The notes: generated by a model from the letters alone, not told the origin. Counted from the stretch's first letter, positions 27,733-35,679 are shown. The stretch is 64,000 bases of DNA from JBEKYD01 sp052148435 (GCA_052148435.1 JBKQIF010000058.1:1-64000); one strand, 5' to 3'. Numbers and translations: made by a program.

Positions 27733-29859
27733 CTACTTCACCGCCAGCGAAAAAGCCGCCGAGCAAAATTGCTGGGCGAGGGCGGTGGGCGGGAAGGTGA
27801 CAACGGCGCAGACAGTTAGCGGAGCGGTGCTCCCGGTCAAGCCGGAGGGAACAGCCACGTTGATTTGCTGGACGCCGGGGATGCCGGGGGCGGAGCCGGC
27901 GTAGACGGGAATGAGGTTGGCGTCGGCGCCGATAGTCGCGGTGACGGTTGCGCCGGTGGGAATGCCGGTGGCGAAGATCTGAATAATGCTGCCGGCGGCC
28001 GCTGGGTTGGCCGCGGCATTGAGCGAATTGTCCTGATTGAGCACGCCGTTACTGAAGACGGCGGGCCAGGCGGGGGAAATCGCCACGGTGACGGGCGCAC
28101 TGGAGACACCGCCAACGGTGACGACCATGGTGGCGGAGTTTCCCGAGCCGAGGCCGGTGGGGAGTTGGAAGTTGATCTGCGTGGCGGAATCGTAGAGCAC
28201 CGTGCCGGCTGTTCCATTGAACGTGACGCCGACGTTGCTGCCGGAGAGGCCGGTGCCGAGAATTGTGCCGAGCGAGCCGGCGACCAGCGGAGTAGCGGCA
28301 AAGTTAGCGCCGTTGACGACCGAGGAAACCACCACGGTAGATGGCGCGGGCAAAACCTGCAGCGTCACCGGCACGCTAACGGCCGTAGCCAGCGGACCGC
28401 CTTGAACAGTGAGAGTGGCCTGATATGTTCCGGCCGCCAGGCTGGCGGAATTGGCCCACACGCGCACGCTGCCGTTGTTCTGGCCGGAAGTGTTATCGAG
28501 CGTCAGCCAGCCGGCGCCGTTGGCGTATTGGATGGTCACGCTCCAGTTGAGAATGCCGCCGCCGGAGTTCTGAACCGGCACATAGCCGGGCAGGCTGGTC
28601 ATGGCGCCTCCCGCGTAGGCGGTGAGCTGGATCGGCTGCGCGTTGACGGAGAGCTGCGGAAAGTAGCTGGCCGAGCAATCGCCGACGAGGCTGCAGTCCG
28701 ACTGCGGCTCCGTCGCGAGGAAGCGGGGGATGGGGGCCGTCTGGGACGCGGTCATAACGGACGATACGGGGGCGTAGGAAACGGTTTCGGACGCGTTGGC
28801 CGGCACGGTGACGGTGGCGAGGCCGATGAAGGTGGGGAACTGGGCGCTCTCCATGGTGCTGGAACCGGCGTCGACCACTTCATAGACCAGGTAGCCGGAA
28901 CCATTCGAAAGAGATACCTGCGAAACGGCATTGAGAGCCAGCGGACTGGAACCGGAAGGGAGCGGAGTGGCCGCGCCGCCGGCGCCGGTGCTGTCGGCCC
29001 CAACTACCAGCGAGAGCAGCAGGGTGCCGCTCGCGGGAACGTACCGGCCGGCGGCTTGCGCCTGGCCGAAGTCGCCGCCGGCGGTAGGTACGGCCGCATC
29101 GGAACCGGCGATCCAGGTGGGAACGAAGAGCTGCGCGGCGGAAGGGACACCGGAGTAGCGGATGATGAAACGGGTGCCGTTATCGTCGCCGGCGCCGCGC
29201 GGCTGGAAAGCGCCCGCGAAGCTCTCGGTCAAACGGGTGGAGGCGAAGGCGGTTCCGGCGGCAAACAGATCCGCGAGATCGAGCGTTGTCGGCAAGGGGG
29301 AGCCGACGCATGCGATGCCGGTCTCATAGAGCGTGGCGTACAAACTGGGCTGTGAGTACGCGACCGTGGCGGTGGCAACGGTGAGCGGTACGCTGAACGC
29401 CACGTCGGCCGCGACCGAACGCGGCGTCAAACCCAACTGGCTGACGTCGGCGCGCAGGCCGGAAACCTGAAGGCTGAGCGAGCCGCTAGCCGGGACGGAA
29501 ACGCCGATTCCGTTAAAAGCGATGCTGGAGCCGCTGACGACGCCCCGGTAGGAGGTGGGCACAAAGCCGGTGCCGTAGTCGACCGAAAGAACGGAGTCGA
29601 GAGAACCAGAGGCGGCGTCGATGCGGTCGGTAACGTTGACCGGCAGGTAGACGGTGAGATTGCCCGAAATGCTGCTGGAGGGCGCGGCCGAGCAACGCAA
29701 GACGAGACCGCCCAGGCGCTCGGTGACGCCTTCGGCGCGCACCAGGGCAGGAACGGCGAAAACCGAGCATTGGGCAGCTTGGGCTCCGGTTTGGGCTTGC
29801 AGGGCGCCGGCCGCGGCGCAAAGACAAAGGGCACAGACGGCAATATAACGTTGGAGCAT
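27733..29859 (-). CDS. Secreted TIGR03437-family protein
   Basis: A 708-residue exported protein with a signal peptide (MLQRYIAVCALCLCAAAGAL, cut near LQAQ). The central part has a BACON-like Ig domain (LNWSVTIQYANGAGWLTLDN). The C-terminal 230 residues match TIGR03437: VVNGANFAATPLVAGSLGTI, GTGLSGSNVGVTFNG, QINFQLPTGLG, NAAANPAAAGSIIQIFATGI and GVQQINVAVPSGL. This domain is a hallmark of Solibacter-like acidobacteria and ends many of their surface proteins. A GGAGAA ribosome site precedes the ATG. It probably acts as a surface or extracellular binding protein; function unknown. Confidence 0.85.
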   Translation of the reverse strand: MLQRYIAVCALCLCAAAGALQAQTGAQAAQCSVFAVPALVRAEGVTERLGGLVLRCSAAPSSSISGNLTVYLPVNVTDRIDAASGSLDSVLSVDYGTGFVPTSYRGVVSGSSIAFNGIGVSVPASGSLSLQVSGLRADVSQLGLTPRSVAADVAFSVPLTVATATVAYSQPSLYATLYETGIACVGSPLPTTLDLADLFAAGTAFASTRLTESFAGAFQPRGAGDDNGTRFIIRYSGVPSAAQLFVPTWIAGSDAAVPTAGGDFGQAQAAGRYVPASGTLLLSLVVGADSTGAGGAATPLPSGSSPLALNAVSQVSLSNGSGYLVYEVVDAGSSTMESAQFPTFIGLATVTVPANASETVSYAPVSSVMTASQTAPIPRFLATEPQSDCSLVGDCSASYFPQLSVNAQPIQLTAYAGGAMTSLPGYVPVQNSGGGILNWSVTIQYANGAGWLTLDNTSGQNNGSVRVWANSASLAAGTYQATLTVQGGPLATAVSVPVTLQVLPAPSTVVVSSVVNGANFAATPLVAGSLGTILGTGLSGSNVGVTFNGTAGTVLYDSATQINFQLPTGLGSGNSATMVVTVGGVSSAPVTVAISPAWPAVFSNGVLNQDNSLNAAANPAAAGSIIQIFATGIPTGATVTATIGADANLIPVYAGSAPGIPGVQQINVAVPSGLTGSTAPLTVCAVVTFPPTALAQQFCSAAFSLAVK

Positions 29860-30093
29860 AGTGAGTTAGGATTCTCCTTACTCGGCTGACAGCCGAAGAC
29901 GCGGGCTTCCTACGTAGACGGGGTGCCTCGTGCGTTTGGGTACGAATCGTCGTACGCCCTAACGCGACTTTAATCGTCCCCGAGGAGAACAAGCAACTTA
30001 CCGTGGAACTTTAACATGAATAATACGAAGCGGCGGGGTCCGCGGGCGGGAGTGCTAGGGGCGAAGAAAACGGCCGGCGGGAAGACCGCGGGC

Positions 30094-30573
30094 TTACCAA
30101 TCCGCATAAGCGGTCCCGTCCAGGCTCGTCTTATCCGAACCGCTGCGCACATCGAAGATGCCCGGCTCGGATTGGTTGAGCGCCTGGCTGGCATCCTCCA
30201 TAATGGTCTTCCAGGTCGAATTGGAGGCGGTCATCGGATCCATCGGCACTTCTTTCAGGTACCCTTCGCTCACCAGGTCCTGCAGAGACTGGGGGGCTTT
30301 CATTTTGTCATAGCTGTAGTTGTCGATGACCGTGCGAAGGGTGAAGAGGTTGTTCTTGAGCACGCTTTCCTTGGCGCGGACGATGGTCTTCTGATAGATG
30401 GGAATGGCCATGGTGATAAGCAGCAGGATGATGGAGATGACCACCATCAACTCGACGAAGGTGAAGCCGCGCGTGGTGGCGCATGCTTTAGCTTGCGCAG
30501 TACATTCTGGGGCACGCGCTTCCGCCTGCCCACGCCGCCGCACATGTCGGAACTGCCAATTACCAATCGGCAT
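30094..30573 (-). CDS. Type II/IV pseudopilin (GspG-like), second of two
   Basis: About 159 residues from the ATG at 30573; a GTG at 30543 is an alternative. RGFTFVELMVVISIILLLIT is the prepilin processing site (cut after Gly, Phe+1, Glu+5) and hydrophobic helix. The globular part has LRTVIDNYSYDKMKAPQSL and DPMTASNSTW, GspG/PilE-like. The C-terminus ends DGTAYADW, nearly the same as the upstream pilin's DGSSYADW, which suggests duplication. The leader before the cut is unusually long, and most of it (RGQAEARAPECTAQAKACAT) is encoded by a dispersed repeat at 30475-30532. The start overlaps the stop of the first pilin by 14 bases. Confidence 0.85.
   Translation of the reverse strand: MPIGNWQFRHVRRRGQAEARAPECTAQAKACATTRGFTFVELMVVISIILLLITMAIPIYQKTIVRAKESVLKNNLFTLRTVIDNYSYDKMKAPQSLQDLVSEGYLKEVPMDPMTASNSTWKTIMEDASQALNQSEPGIFDVRSGSDKTSLDGTAYADW
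30475..30532. repeat. Two-armed repeat inside a prepilin leader coding region
   Basis: Contains GGTGGCGCATGCTTTAGC and, after TACATTCTG, GGGCACGCGCTTCCGCCTGCC. It shares CATGCTTTAGCTTGC with the intergenic repeat at 16241. In the reverse strand it is read in frame as the basic leader of the pilin. Confidence 0.7.
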
Positions 30574-31234
30574 AGGAACTGCCATCGGGGGCTTTCTCGT
30601 CGGTTTTGGTGTAGATATCGAAAACATCCTGGCCGCCCCAACTGTTGGCTTTAGGATCGTCCTGGTCGCTGCGCATGCCCCACTCGGCCGTGCCCGTGAA
30701 GGGATCGCGGGGGATGCGGCGCAGGAGGCGGAGTTTCTTGCCGTCGGCCGAACCGGGGAGCTTGATGCCGTCCACTAAGATGTCGAGTTTTTCGGGCCAG
30801 CAATTGGTGCCGGCTTTGGGGGCGCCGAGATAGCCGAGGTCGCAATAATCCTTGTACTTGTCGATGGCGCGGCGGATCTCCTCCAGATCGTGGCGGAGCT
30901 CGCGCTCCCGCTGGGCGCGAACTTTGGCGCGCGCCAGCGGCACGCTCATAGTGGTGAGAATGAGCATGATGGTGAAGGCCACGATGAGCTCGACCAGGGT
31001 CAGGCCCTCTTGCCGGGCGCGGCTGGAAGCCGAGGCGGCCGCCGGCAGCCCGTCGTGGAAGTCGTGGCAGGCCAAAGGCCTACTCCACCAGGGCTTTGAG
31101 GCCTTGATGTGCCGGCCGTGGAGTAGGCGTTTTCGCCTGCGATCGGCCGCGGCGCCGCTTCTATCGCGGGCTGCTAGGCTACCGCCCGGAAACGTGGGCT
31201 CGACGCTCTGTGGCTGCTGCATGACGATACTCAC
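30560..31234 (-). CDS. Type II/IV pseudopilin (GspG-like), first of two
   Basis: 224 residues from a GTG that overlaps the secretin stop as GTGA. EGLTLVELIVAFTIMLILTT is the prepilin cleavage site and helix. The globular domain has EEIRRAIDKYKDYCDLGYLG, ILVDGIKLPGSADGKKLRLL and RIPRDPFTGTAEWGMRSDQD, the usual GspG DPW-like end, then NSWGGQDVFDIYTKTDE. The leader of about 75 residues is far longer than usual and includes translated repeat sequence at 31068-31140. A TTG at 31075 would give a leader of 24 residues and may be the true start. Second gene of the secretin operon. Confidence 0.85.
   Translation of the reverse strand: MSIVMQQPQSVEPTFPGGSLAARDRSGAAADRRRKRLLHGRHIKASKPWWSRPLACHDFHDGLPAAASASSRARQEGLTLVELIVAFTIMLILTTMSVPLARAKVRAQRERELRHDLEEIRRAIDKYKDYCDLGYLGAPKAGTNCWPEKLDILVDGIKLPGSADGKKLRLLRRIPRDPFTGTAEWGMRSDQDDPKANSWGGQDVFDIYTKTDEKAPDGSSYADW
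31068..31140. repeat. Two-armed inverted repeat inside first prepilin leader
   Basis: The left arm GCAGGCCAAAGGCCTACTCCAC ends at 31089 and the right arm GTGGAGTAGGC...GCCTGC begins at 31118. Each arm holds its own small hairpin (GGCCAAAGGCC, GGCGTTTTCGCC). It has the same layout as 17589-17659 but a different sequence. Confidence 0.8.
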
Positions 31235-33717
31235 TTCACGTTAATGGTCAATTGGGGGCTGGCGGAAGCGATCACCTGGCCTTGGGAATTGCGCACCGCC
31301 AGGCTGGGTATGGTGACGGTGGTGGAACCGGCGGCGACCGGCTGAAATACCAGGGTGACGAGCGTTCCGGAAGCGGCGGAAGGAGCCGGCGCGCCGGGCT
31401 GCCGATTGAGCTCGATGGCGGCCTGCCCGGCCTCGTTGCGGATGGTCCTGCTGAAGGCGATTTGCGGTCCGGTGCCGAGCAGGTTGCCCGGCTGGACGTC
31501 GGTGAGCTTCAGGACTTTGGGGTCGAATTGAACGAACATGGGCGCGGTGGCCGGATCGGCGGCGTTGTCCAGATGGAGGGCCACGGTCAGAGACGCGCCC
31601 ACGGCGGCATCGGCCTGGGCCGGCGCGAAGTACACGCGGGCGGACCCTCCGGCGGAGGGAGGCGGCTCGGGCGGGGCGGGCGCACCGCCGGTCTGTGGCA
31701 GCCGTGTGGACAAAGGAGGCGCGGTAGCGGGCGGCATGGGACCGGTGGCCGCGGCCGGCGCGGTGACGACCGGCGCGGGGGCGGGCGGTACCTCGGCCTG
31801 GTTTTGGGGAAGTGCCTGGGGCGCAACCGGGGCCGCGCCGGCCTGCGGCTTGTCGGCGGGCGCGCCGCCATCACCCGCCGCGGCGTAGTGGATCTTGACG
31901 CTGGCGGTGTTGCCTACGTCGATGGGCCTCAGGTTGTCGGGTGTAATGTCGGGGCGGCGGATGATGTGCGGGATGAGCACGATCATGATTTCGTCGCGAT
32001 TATGAGTTACGCTATCGCCCTTGAACAGGGTGCCGAGGAAGGGAATGGAGGAAAGGCCGGGGATACCGCTGACGGTCTTGTCGTCCTCGGTATTGAGCAG
32101 GCCGCCCAGCAGGCCAACCTCGCCTTCCCGCATGCGGATTTCGTGCTCCACCTTGCGCTGCCCGATGATGGGCTCGTTGATGCCGCCGATGCTGGTGTAG
32201 CCGCTGACGGTGGAAATGTCGATGGTGATGTGGATGGTGACTTCGCCGTTTGCATGCACCCGCGGCTGCATGCCGACATTCACGCCCACATCCAGGTATT
32301 GGAACTGGGTACTCACCAGCGGGCTGACGCTGACACCGCTCACGCCCGGCTGGTAGCTGCCGGTAGCGGTGGGCTCGCGCGATCCGATATTCAGGGTGGC
32401 CTTGACGCCATCGAGCGAGCGAAGCTGCGGGGCCTGCAGGATCTTCGTCTTGGCGTCGCTCATCACCGCCTGCAACAGCGCGCTGGGCAGGGTGGTGGAC
32501 CAATCCGCGCTGGACAGATGGCTCAGGGAATTGAGGCCGACGGTGGACGAAGTCGAGGTGCTGGCAGTGGTCGTGCCACCCGTGCCGGTGCCGGCAGTGG
32601 TGCCGGACGAGGTGGCGATCGTGGAGCGTGGACTGAACGTGCCGGGCATGTTCAGGCCGCCGGTGATGAGGGCGGCGCTGAGCTGGCGGCTGAAGGTGGA
32701 ATTGACTTCGATCACCAGGACGTCGACCAGGACTTCGGCCTTGGGCTTGTCGAGGTCGCTGATGATTTTTTCGGCTAGAGCGATTTTGTCGGCTTCGCCG
32801 CGGGCCACGATGGCGTACTGCGAGTTATAGGGGAACAGCTTCTGAATATCGGTGATGGTGCGGACGGCATTCAGAACCTCCTGCAGCTCCTGGGTGGTGT
32901 TGGTGTTCTGCAGGTAGAAGACCTTGGTGACCTGTTCTTCATAGTCGCGGCGCTTGGCCTGACTGTCGTTGGTGATGAAGATGGCATTGGAGGAGAGCGG
33001 CTTCCAATAAGACTTGGTGAGCACGCCCAGGTAATCGAGGGCCTGTTCCACGGTCAGGTCGTCCAGCTCGATATTGAAGCCGTCGTGCGCCGGCGCCTGA
33101 TATTCCGGATCCCAGAGCAGGTTGATGCCGGCCAGCTTCGAGACGGTTTCGAACAAGACCCGGGTCTTGTTGTTCATTTTGAGGTTGATGGGCGCCGGAT
33201 TGAGGGGCTTGAGCTCGGGCACCGCCAACATGCGCCCGATCTTCTTCTGCTCATCCTGCTGGAACGATTCGGCGGGAGTGAGGGCGCGTTCGGCGGGAGG
33301 AGTTTCTTTGCCGGTGGCTTCGACGCGCTTGCGCTCGCGTTCGATCATGGCCTGGGTAGTATGGATCTCCTGAGCCGCCACGGTGGAACCGGGATCGGTG
33401 GCGTAAGCCTTCTGGAACTCGAGGAGGGCATTACCCAATTGCCCGGCCGCGCGCATCCTGAGACCACTGTCGAGGTGCGCCTGGCTGGCCTGGAAGCGCA
33501 CTTTATCGGTAGCCATCTGATAGCCGACGTCGGACGGATCTTCGGCCAGGGCTCTTTCGAAGCAATCGAGAGCGGCGTCCCATTCTTTGCGGGCTTGATG
33601 GGCGCGTCCTTCGGTCAGCAGGTGGTCGCCCTTGCGGTTGCCGGCTTCGGCGGGAAAAACGGGGCCGAACAGGGCCAAAATCGCGAGAATCGCCGTTAAA
33701 CGATTGAAAGAGAACAT
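31231..33717 (-). CDS. Secretin with TPR and cohesin-like domains (GspD/PilQ-like)
   Basis: An 828-residue exported protein with a signal peptide ending at FPAEAG. Residues about 30-140 contain TPR pairs (RKEWDAALDCFERALAEDPS, GNALLEFQKAYATDPG). A secretin N-domain (TRVLFETVSKLAGINLLWDP, TVEQALDYLGVLTKSYW) and an N1-like domain come next. The secretin core follows: VLVDVLVIEVN, LRSLDGVKATLNIGSREP, VEHEIRMREGEVGLLGG, GLSSIPFLGTLFKG and DEIMIVLIPHIIR. After a Pro/Ala-rich linker the last 130 residues (SARVYFAPAQADAAVGASLT, VQFDPKVLKLTDVQPGNLL) resemble a cohesin domain. It should form the outer-membrane channel for the two pilins encoded downstream with a 4-base overlap. Confidence 0.9.
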   Translation of the reverse strand: MFSFNRLTAILAILALFGPVFPAEAGNRKGDHLLTEGRAHQARKEWDAALDCFERALAEDPSDVGYQMATDKVRFQASQAHLDSGLRMRAAGQLGNALLEFQKAYATDPGSTVAAQEIHTTQAMIERERKRVEATGKETPPAERALTPAESFQQDEQKKIGRMLAVPELKPLNPAPINLKMNNKTRVLFETVSKLAGINLLWDPEYQAPAHDGFNIELDDLTVEQALDYLGVLTKSYWKPLSSNAIFITNDSQAKRRDYEEQVTKVFYLQNTNTTQELQEVLNAVRTITDIQKLFPYNSQYAIVARGEADKIALAEKIISDLDKPKAEVLVDVLVIEVNSTFSRQLSAALITGGLNMPGTFSPRSTIATSSGTTAGTGTGGTTTASTSTSSTVGLNSLSHLSSADWSTTLPSALLQAVMSDAKTKILQAPQLRSLDGVKATLNIGSREPTATGSYQPGVSGVSVSPLVSTQFQYLDVGVNVGMQPRVHANGEVTIHITIDISTVSGYTSIGGINEPIIGQRKVEHEIRMREGEVGLLGGLLNTEDDKTVSGIPGLSSIPFLGTLFKGDSVTHNRDEIMIVLIPHIIRRPDITPDNLRPIDVGNTASVKIHYAAAGDGGAPADKPQAGAAPVAPQALPQNQAEVPPAPAPVVTAPAAATGPMPPATAPPLSTRLPQTGGAPAPPEPPPSAGGSARVYFAPAQADAAVGASLTVALHLDNAADPATAPMFVQFDPKVLKLTDVQPGNLLGTGPQIAFSRTIRNEAGQAAIELNRQPGAPAPSAASGTLVTLVFQPVAAGSTTVTIPSLAVRNSQGQVIASASPQLTINVK

Positions 33718-33760
33718 TTTCGGTCTACTCTAAGCTGCTTTCTGGAGCCTTCCCGCGGGC

Positions 33761-33766
33761 TATAAT
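33761..33766 (+). promoter_or_regulatory. -10 element (TATAAT) upstream of smpB
   Basis: A consensus TATAAT lies 80 bases before the smpB start in the divergent gap with the secretin operon. The -35 match is weak. Confidence 0.45.
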
Positions 33767-33845
33767 AAGGCCAGAGGCAGTTACGCGGTCCGGGGCCATC
33801 TAAAGTGATTGACGCGATTGCGCTTCGGGACGTTGAGACCAAAAA

Positions 33846-34313
33846 TTGGCCGATAAGAACTCCAGTATTAAAATCCTCAGCGACAACCGGCAGGCGGGGC
33901 ATAACTACTTTCTGATGGATCGGTTTGAGGCGGGGATTGTCCTGGTCGGGACGGAGGTGAAGGCGGCCAAGACGGGCAAGATCCAGCTTAAGGACGCCTA
34001 CGCCGCGGTGGAGGGAAACGAGGCCTGGCTCATCAACGCGCATATCAGCGAATACTCGCACGGCAACCGGGAAAACCACGTGCCCGTGCGCAAGCGCAAG
34101 CTGCTGCTGCACCGCCGGGAGATCGATAAGCTGCAGGTGGAGACGCGGGAAAAAGGCCTCTCGTTGATTCCCACCAAAATCTATCTCAAGGGCGGCCGTA
34201 TCAAGTGCGAATTCGCGGTAGCCAAGGGCAAGAAACTGCACGACAAGCGCGAGACCGAGCGCGCCCGTACCGCCGAAGCCGAAGCCCGCGCCGAAATGCG
34301 CCGGCGAGCATGA
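33846..34313 (+). CDS. smpB: SsrA-binding protein SmpB
   Basis: A 155-residue protein of standard length with TTG start. The family motifs are NRQAGHNYFLMDRFEAGIVL, GTEVKAAKTGKIQLKDAYA, EAWLINAHISEYSHGN, RKRKLLLHRREI and KIYLKGGRIKCEFAVAKGKK, ending in the basic flexible tail that enters the ribosome decoding centre. It binds tmRNA and rescues stalled ribosomes. The tmRNA gene is not in this window. Its only neighbours downstream are remnants and repeats. Confidence 0.97.
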   Translation: MADKNSSIKILSDNRQAGHNYFLMDRFEAGIVLVGTEVKAAKTGKIQLKDAYAAVEGNEAWLINAHISEYSHGNRENHVPVRKRKLLLHRREIDKLQVETREKGLSLIPTKIYLKGGRIKCEFAVAKGKKLHDKRETERARTAEAEARAEMRRRA

Positions 34314-34325
34314 CCGCAGCCGCGG

Positions 34326-34357
34326 GTGGGACAGACCATCGTTCCTTGTGGTCTGTC
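34326..34357. repeat. Dispersed repeat, GTGGGACAGACCATCG ... GTGGTCTGTC
   Basis: GTGGGACAGACCATCGTTCC is followed by TTGTGGTCTGTC. The same unit occurs inverted at 52951-52990, and its right half appears twice at 35513-35559. Confidence 0.75.
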
Positions 34358-34539
34358 GTCTCTGGGCCTGCGGCCCGCGCAAGCCCATGAAAATTTCTCA
34401 GTATGAGGCAATATTCTACATGGGTGGGAGGCGTTTTCGACCCCGTCCTGCCGGTCTGGAGTGCAGAAGTGCAGAGGAGTGCAGAGGGAGTGCAGAGGGA
34501 GTGCTGTCCCTGTGCGCCTGTGCGCCCTCTGCGCCCCGA

Positions 34540-34635
34540 CCCCTTGCCCTCGGCGAATTTGAGGGCGCATTCGATCGGGACATTGGTCGCGAACTTGATC
34601 TTTTCGAGTCCCACTGCTTTGTCCTTTCGCGCTTT
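34540..34635 (-). pseudogene. N-terminal remnant of a conserved short hypothetical protein
   Basis: On the reverse strand this reads GLEKIKFATNVPIECALKF and then AEGKG, after which the frame becomes low-complexity and shows no continuation. The KIKFxTNVPxE(x)ALKFxEGK pattern looks like the start of a small conserved bacterial protein I recall but cannot name. The rest is replaced by GTGCAGAG-rich sequence (34460-34530). Weakly supported. Confidence 0.35.
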
Positions 34636-34664
34636 AGAGCCTCGCGGCTGTGTACGGCTCAATT

Positions 34665-34728
34665 ATGCTTAGCGCGCTAAGCATTGTCAAGTGGTTTTTC
34701 TCGCCTCATGCTTAGCGTGCTACGCTAA
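34665..34728. promoter_or_regulatory. Paired palindromic operator upstream of a micro-operon
   Basis: ATGCTTAGCGCGCTAAGCAT (34665-34684) is a perfect 20-base palindrome. At 34708-34717 the same half site ATGCTTAGCG returns, now followed by TGCTA and the inverted CGCTAA (34723-34728). The second site ends 7 bases before the ATG of a 48-codon gene. A TTGTCA (34685-34690) between them could be a -35 box. Two spaced copies of one half-site argue for a dimeric repressor, perhaps autoregulating. Confidence 0.65.
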
Positions 34729-34735
34729 CTTTTGA

Positions 34736-34882
34736 ATGGCGGCGAAAAAGAAACTACTGACGATTGATGTAGTCGCACTCGGGAAGGCCGGAGGTAAGCG
34801 CCGCGCGGAGAATCTCACCGCGGCACGTCGTTCGGAAATTGCGCGCCAGGCAGCCGCGGCACGTTGGGGTAAGAAAAAATGA
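34736..34882 (+). CDS. 48-residue basic protein, DNA-binding-like
   Basis: A short gene (ATG 34736, TGA 34880-34882). It encodes MAAKKKLLTIDVVALGKAGG, then KRRAENLTAARRSEIARQAA and AARWGKKK. The SEIARxAAxARW motif recurs at the C-terminus of many small bacterial proteins of unknown role, often beside other small genes. It carries 14 Lys/Arg, so nucleic acid or membrane contact is plausible. The stop overlaps the next ATG as ATGA, and a palindromic operator lies directly upstream. Too short for standard gene callers; I accept it on motif, coupling and operator. Confidence 0.6.
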   Translation: MAAKKKLLTIDVVALGKAGGKRRAENLTAARRSEIARQAAAARWGKKK

Positions 34883-35130
34883 CTCGTGTGGTCCGGGTCG
34901 CCCTAGTTCGCGGCGAACTCTGGCTCTCGGCGCACGGTCGCAGTCTGGCAATTCTCGCTGGTATGGTGTTCGCGCTCTGGATTTGGCACGGCTACGCGGA
35001 AAACGGGCGATATAAAGTCTACCAGCGGCAGGACAGGGCGCCGCTCATGGTCGATTCACGAACCGGAGAGCTTTTCGTTTTTTCGTCCGGTCATTGGGCA
35101 GCAGTGGCGCCGCCGGCGCCCGCGAAGTAA
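34879..35130 (+). CDS. Small single-pass membrane protein, unknown
   Basis: An 83-residue protein coupled by a 4-base overlap to the 48-codon gene. It has a basic start, one membrane helix (SLAILAGMVFALWIWHGYA) and an outside part with YKVYQRQDRAPLMVDSRTGE and LFVFSSGHWAAVAP. Type II topology with a small globular tail is predicted. No family recognised. With its partner it forms a two-gene unit under the paired operator. Confidence 0.6.
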   Translation: MTRVVRVALVRGELWLSAHGRSLAILAGMVFALWIWHGYAENGRYKVYQRQDRAPLMVDSRTGELFVFSSGHWAAVAPPAPAK

Positions 35131-35381
35131 CCCCGCACACGTCCCAGCTCACCAGGTCGCGGACGGATGTCTCCTCGTCGAGGTCGAAAACCGCGTCCCA
35201 AGCGCGAAGGGACAGCCTGAAGCGAGCAGCTCGTTTCCGTGACTTTCCAACATAATGAAATCAGCATCTTGCAGCGAAATGGGACGGAGTGCTCCGTCCA
35301 CTTCGCTGATTCCTCCAAATGACCAGAGGGCTCACTCGGGGGCGGGACGTTGTCTGCCGCGTGGCTCCATTACCCCAGACG

Positions 35382-35515
35382 CGGTCTTTCACCTGGTCCG
35401 GCTCCGACATGGCCTCGTCCACCAACCCGGAAAACGGCACCGTCAGCTACACCTACGACGGCAATCGGATTTGGGCAGGATTACGCGGACCAACGCTACT
35501 ACACCAGCAACTATC
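35382..35515 (+). pseudogene. RHS-repeat core fragment
   Basis: One frame reads SFTWSGSDMASSTNPENGTV and SYTYDGN, an RHS/YD repeat. After a shift of frame the sequence reads GQDYADQRYYTSNYR, which matches the RHS-core DYxxQRYYTSxxGRF end. The linking part of the repeat and everything downstream are missing. It is a small internal-deletion remnant, probably derived from a larger RHS gene elsewhere in the genome. Confidence 0.65.
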
Positions 35516-35559
35516 GTTCTTTGTGGTCTGTCCTGCCGACTTTGTGGTCCGTCCTGCCA
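35513..35559. repeat. Two tandem copies of the GTGGTCTGTCCTGCC unit
   Basis: TTTGTGGTCTGTCCTGCC is followed at once by a diverged TTTGTGGTCCGTCCTGCC. They match the right half of the dispersed repeat at 34326 and 52951. Confidence 0.65.
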
Positions 35560-35679
35560 GCCTCGGTCACAGAGTTTCAAGAAATCTCATAATTCATTTA
35601 TTTGCTATCGCTTAAACGATCTCCACCGAGCCCTTCAGCACCGCCTTTTCACGCCCCCTCCTGCTACCTTGAAGACGGT

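Larger units (their letters stand above)
35131..35679. other. Gene-poor stretch with hairpin, RHS fragment and repeats
   Basis: No intact gene is visible in these 549 bases. A near-perfect hairpin lies at 35272-35308 (CAGCGAAATGGGACGGA against TCCGTCCACTTCGCTG). An RHS-core remnant spans 35382-35515 and two copies of the GTGGTCTGTC repeat unit follow at 35513-35559. The last 100 bases should hold the promoter of the HU/TIR operon, but no clear -35/-10 pair stands out. Confidence 0.6.

Noticed and set aside
34460..34530. Possible CRISPR or tandem array in the GTGCAGAGGGA stretch
   Set aside because: Unit is about 12 bases with no spacers; it is a short simple repeat only.
34201..34662. Full 153-codon minus-strand ORF near smpB
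   Set aside because: Only its first 40 codons look like protein; the rest is GTGCAGAG-type simple sequence and antisense smpB.
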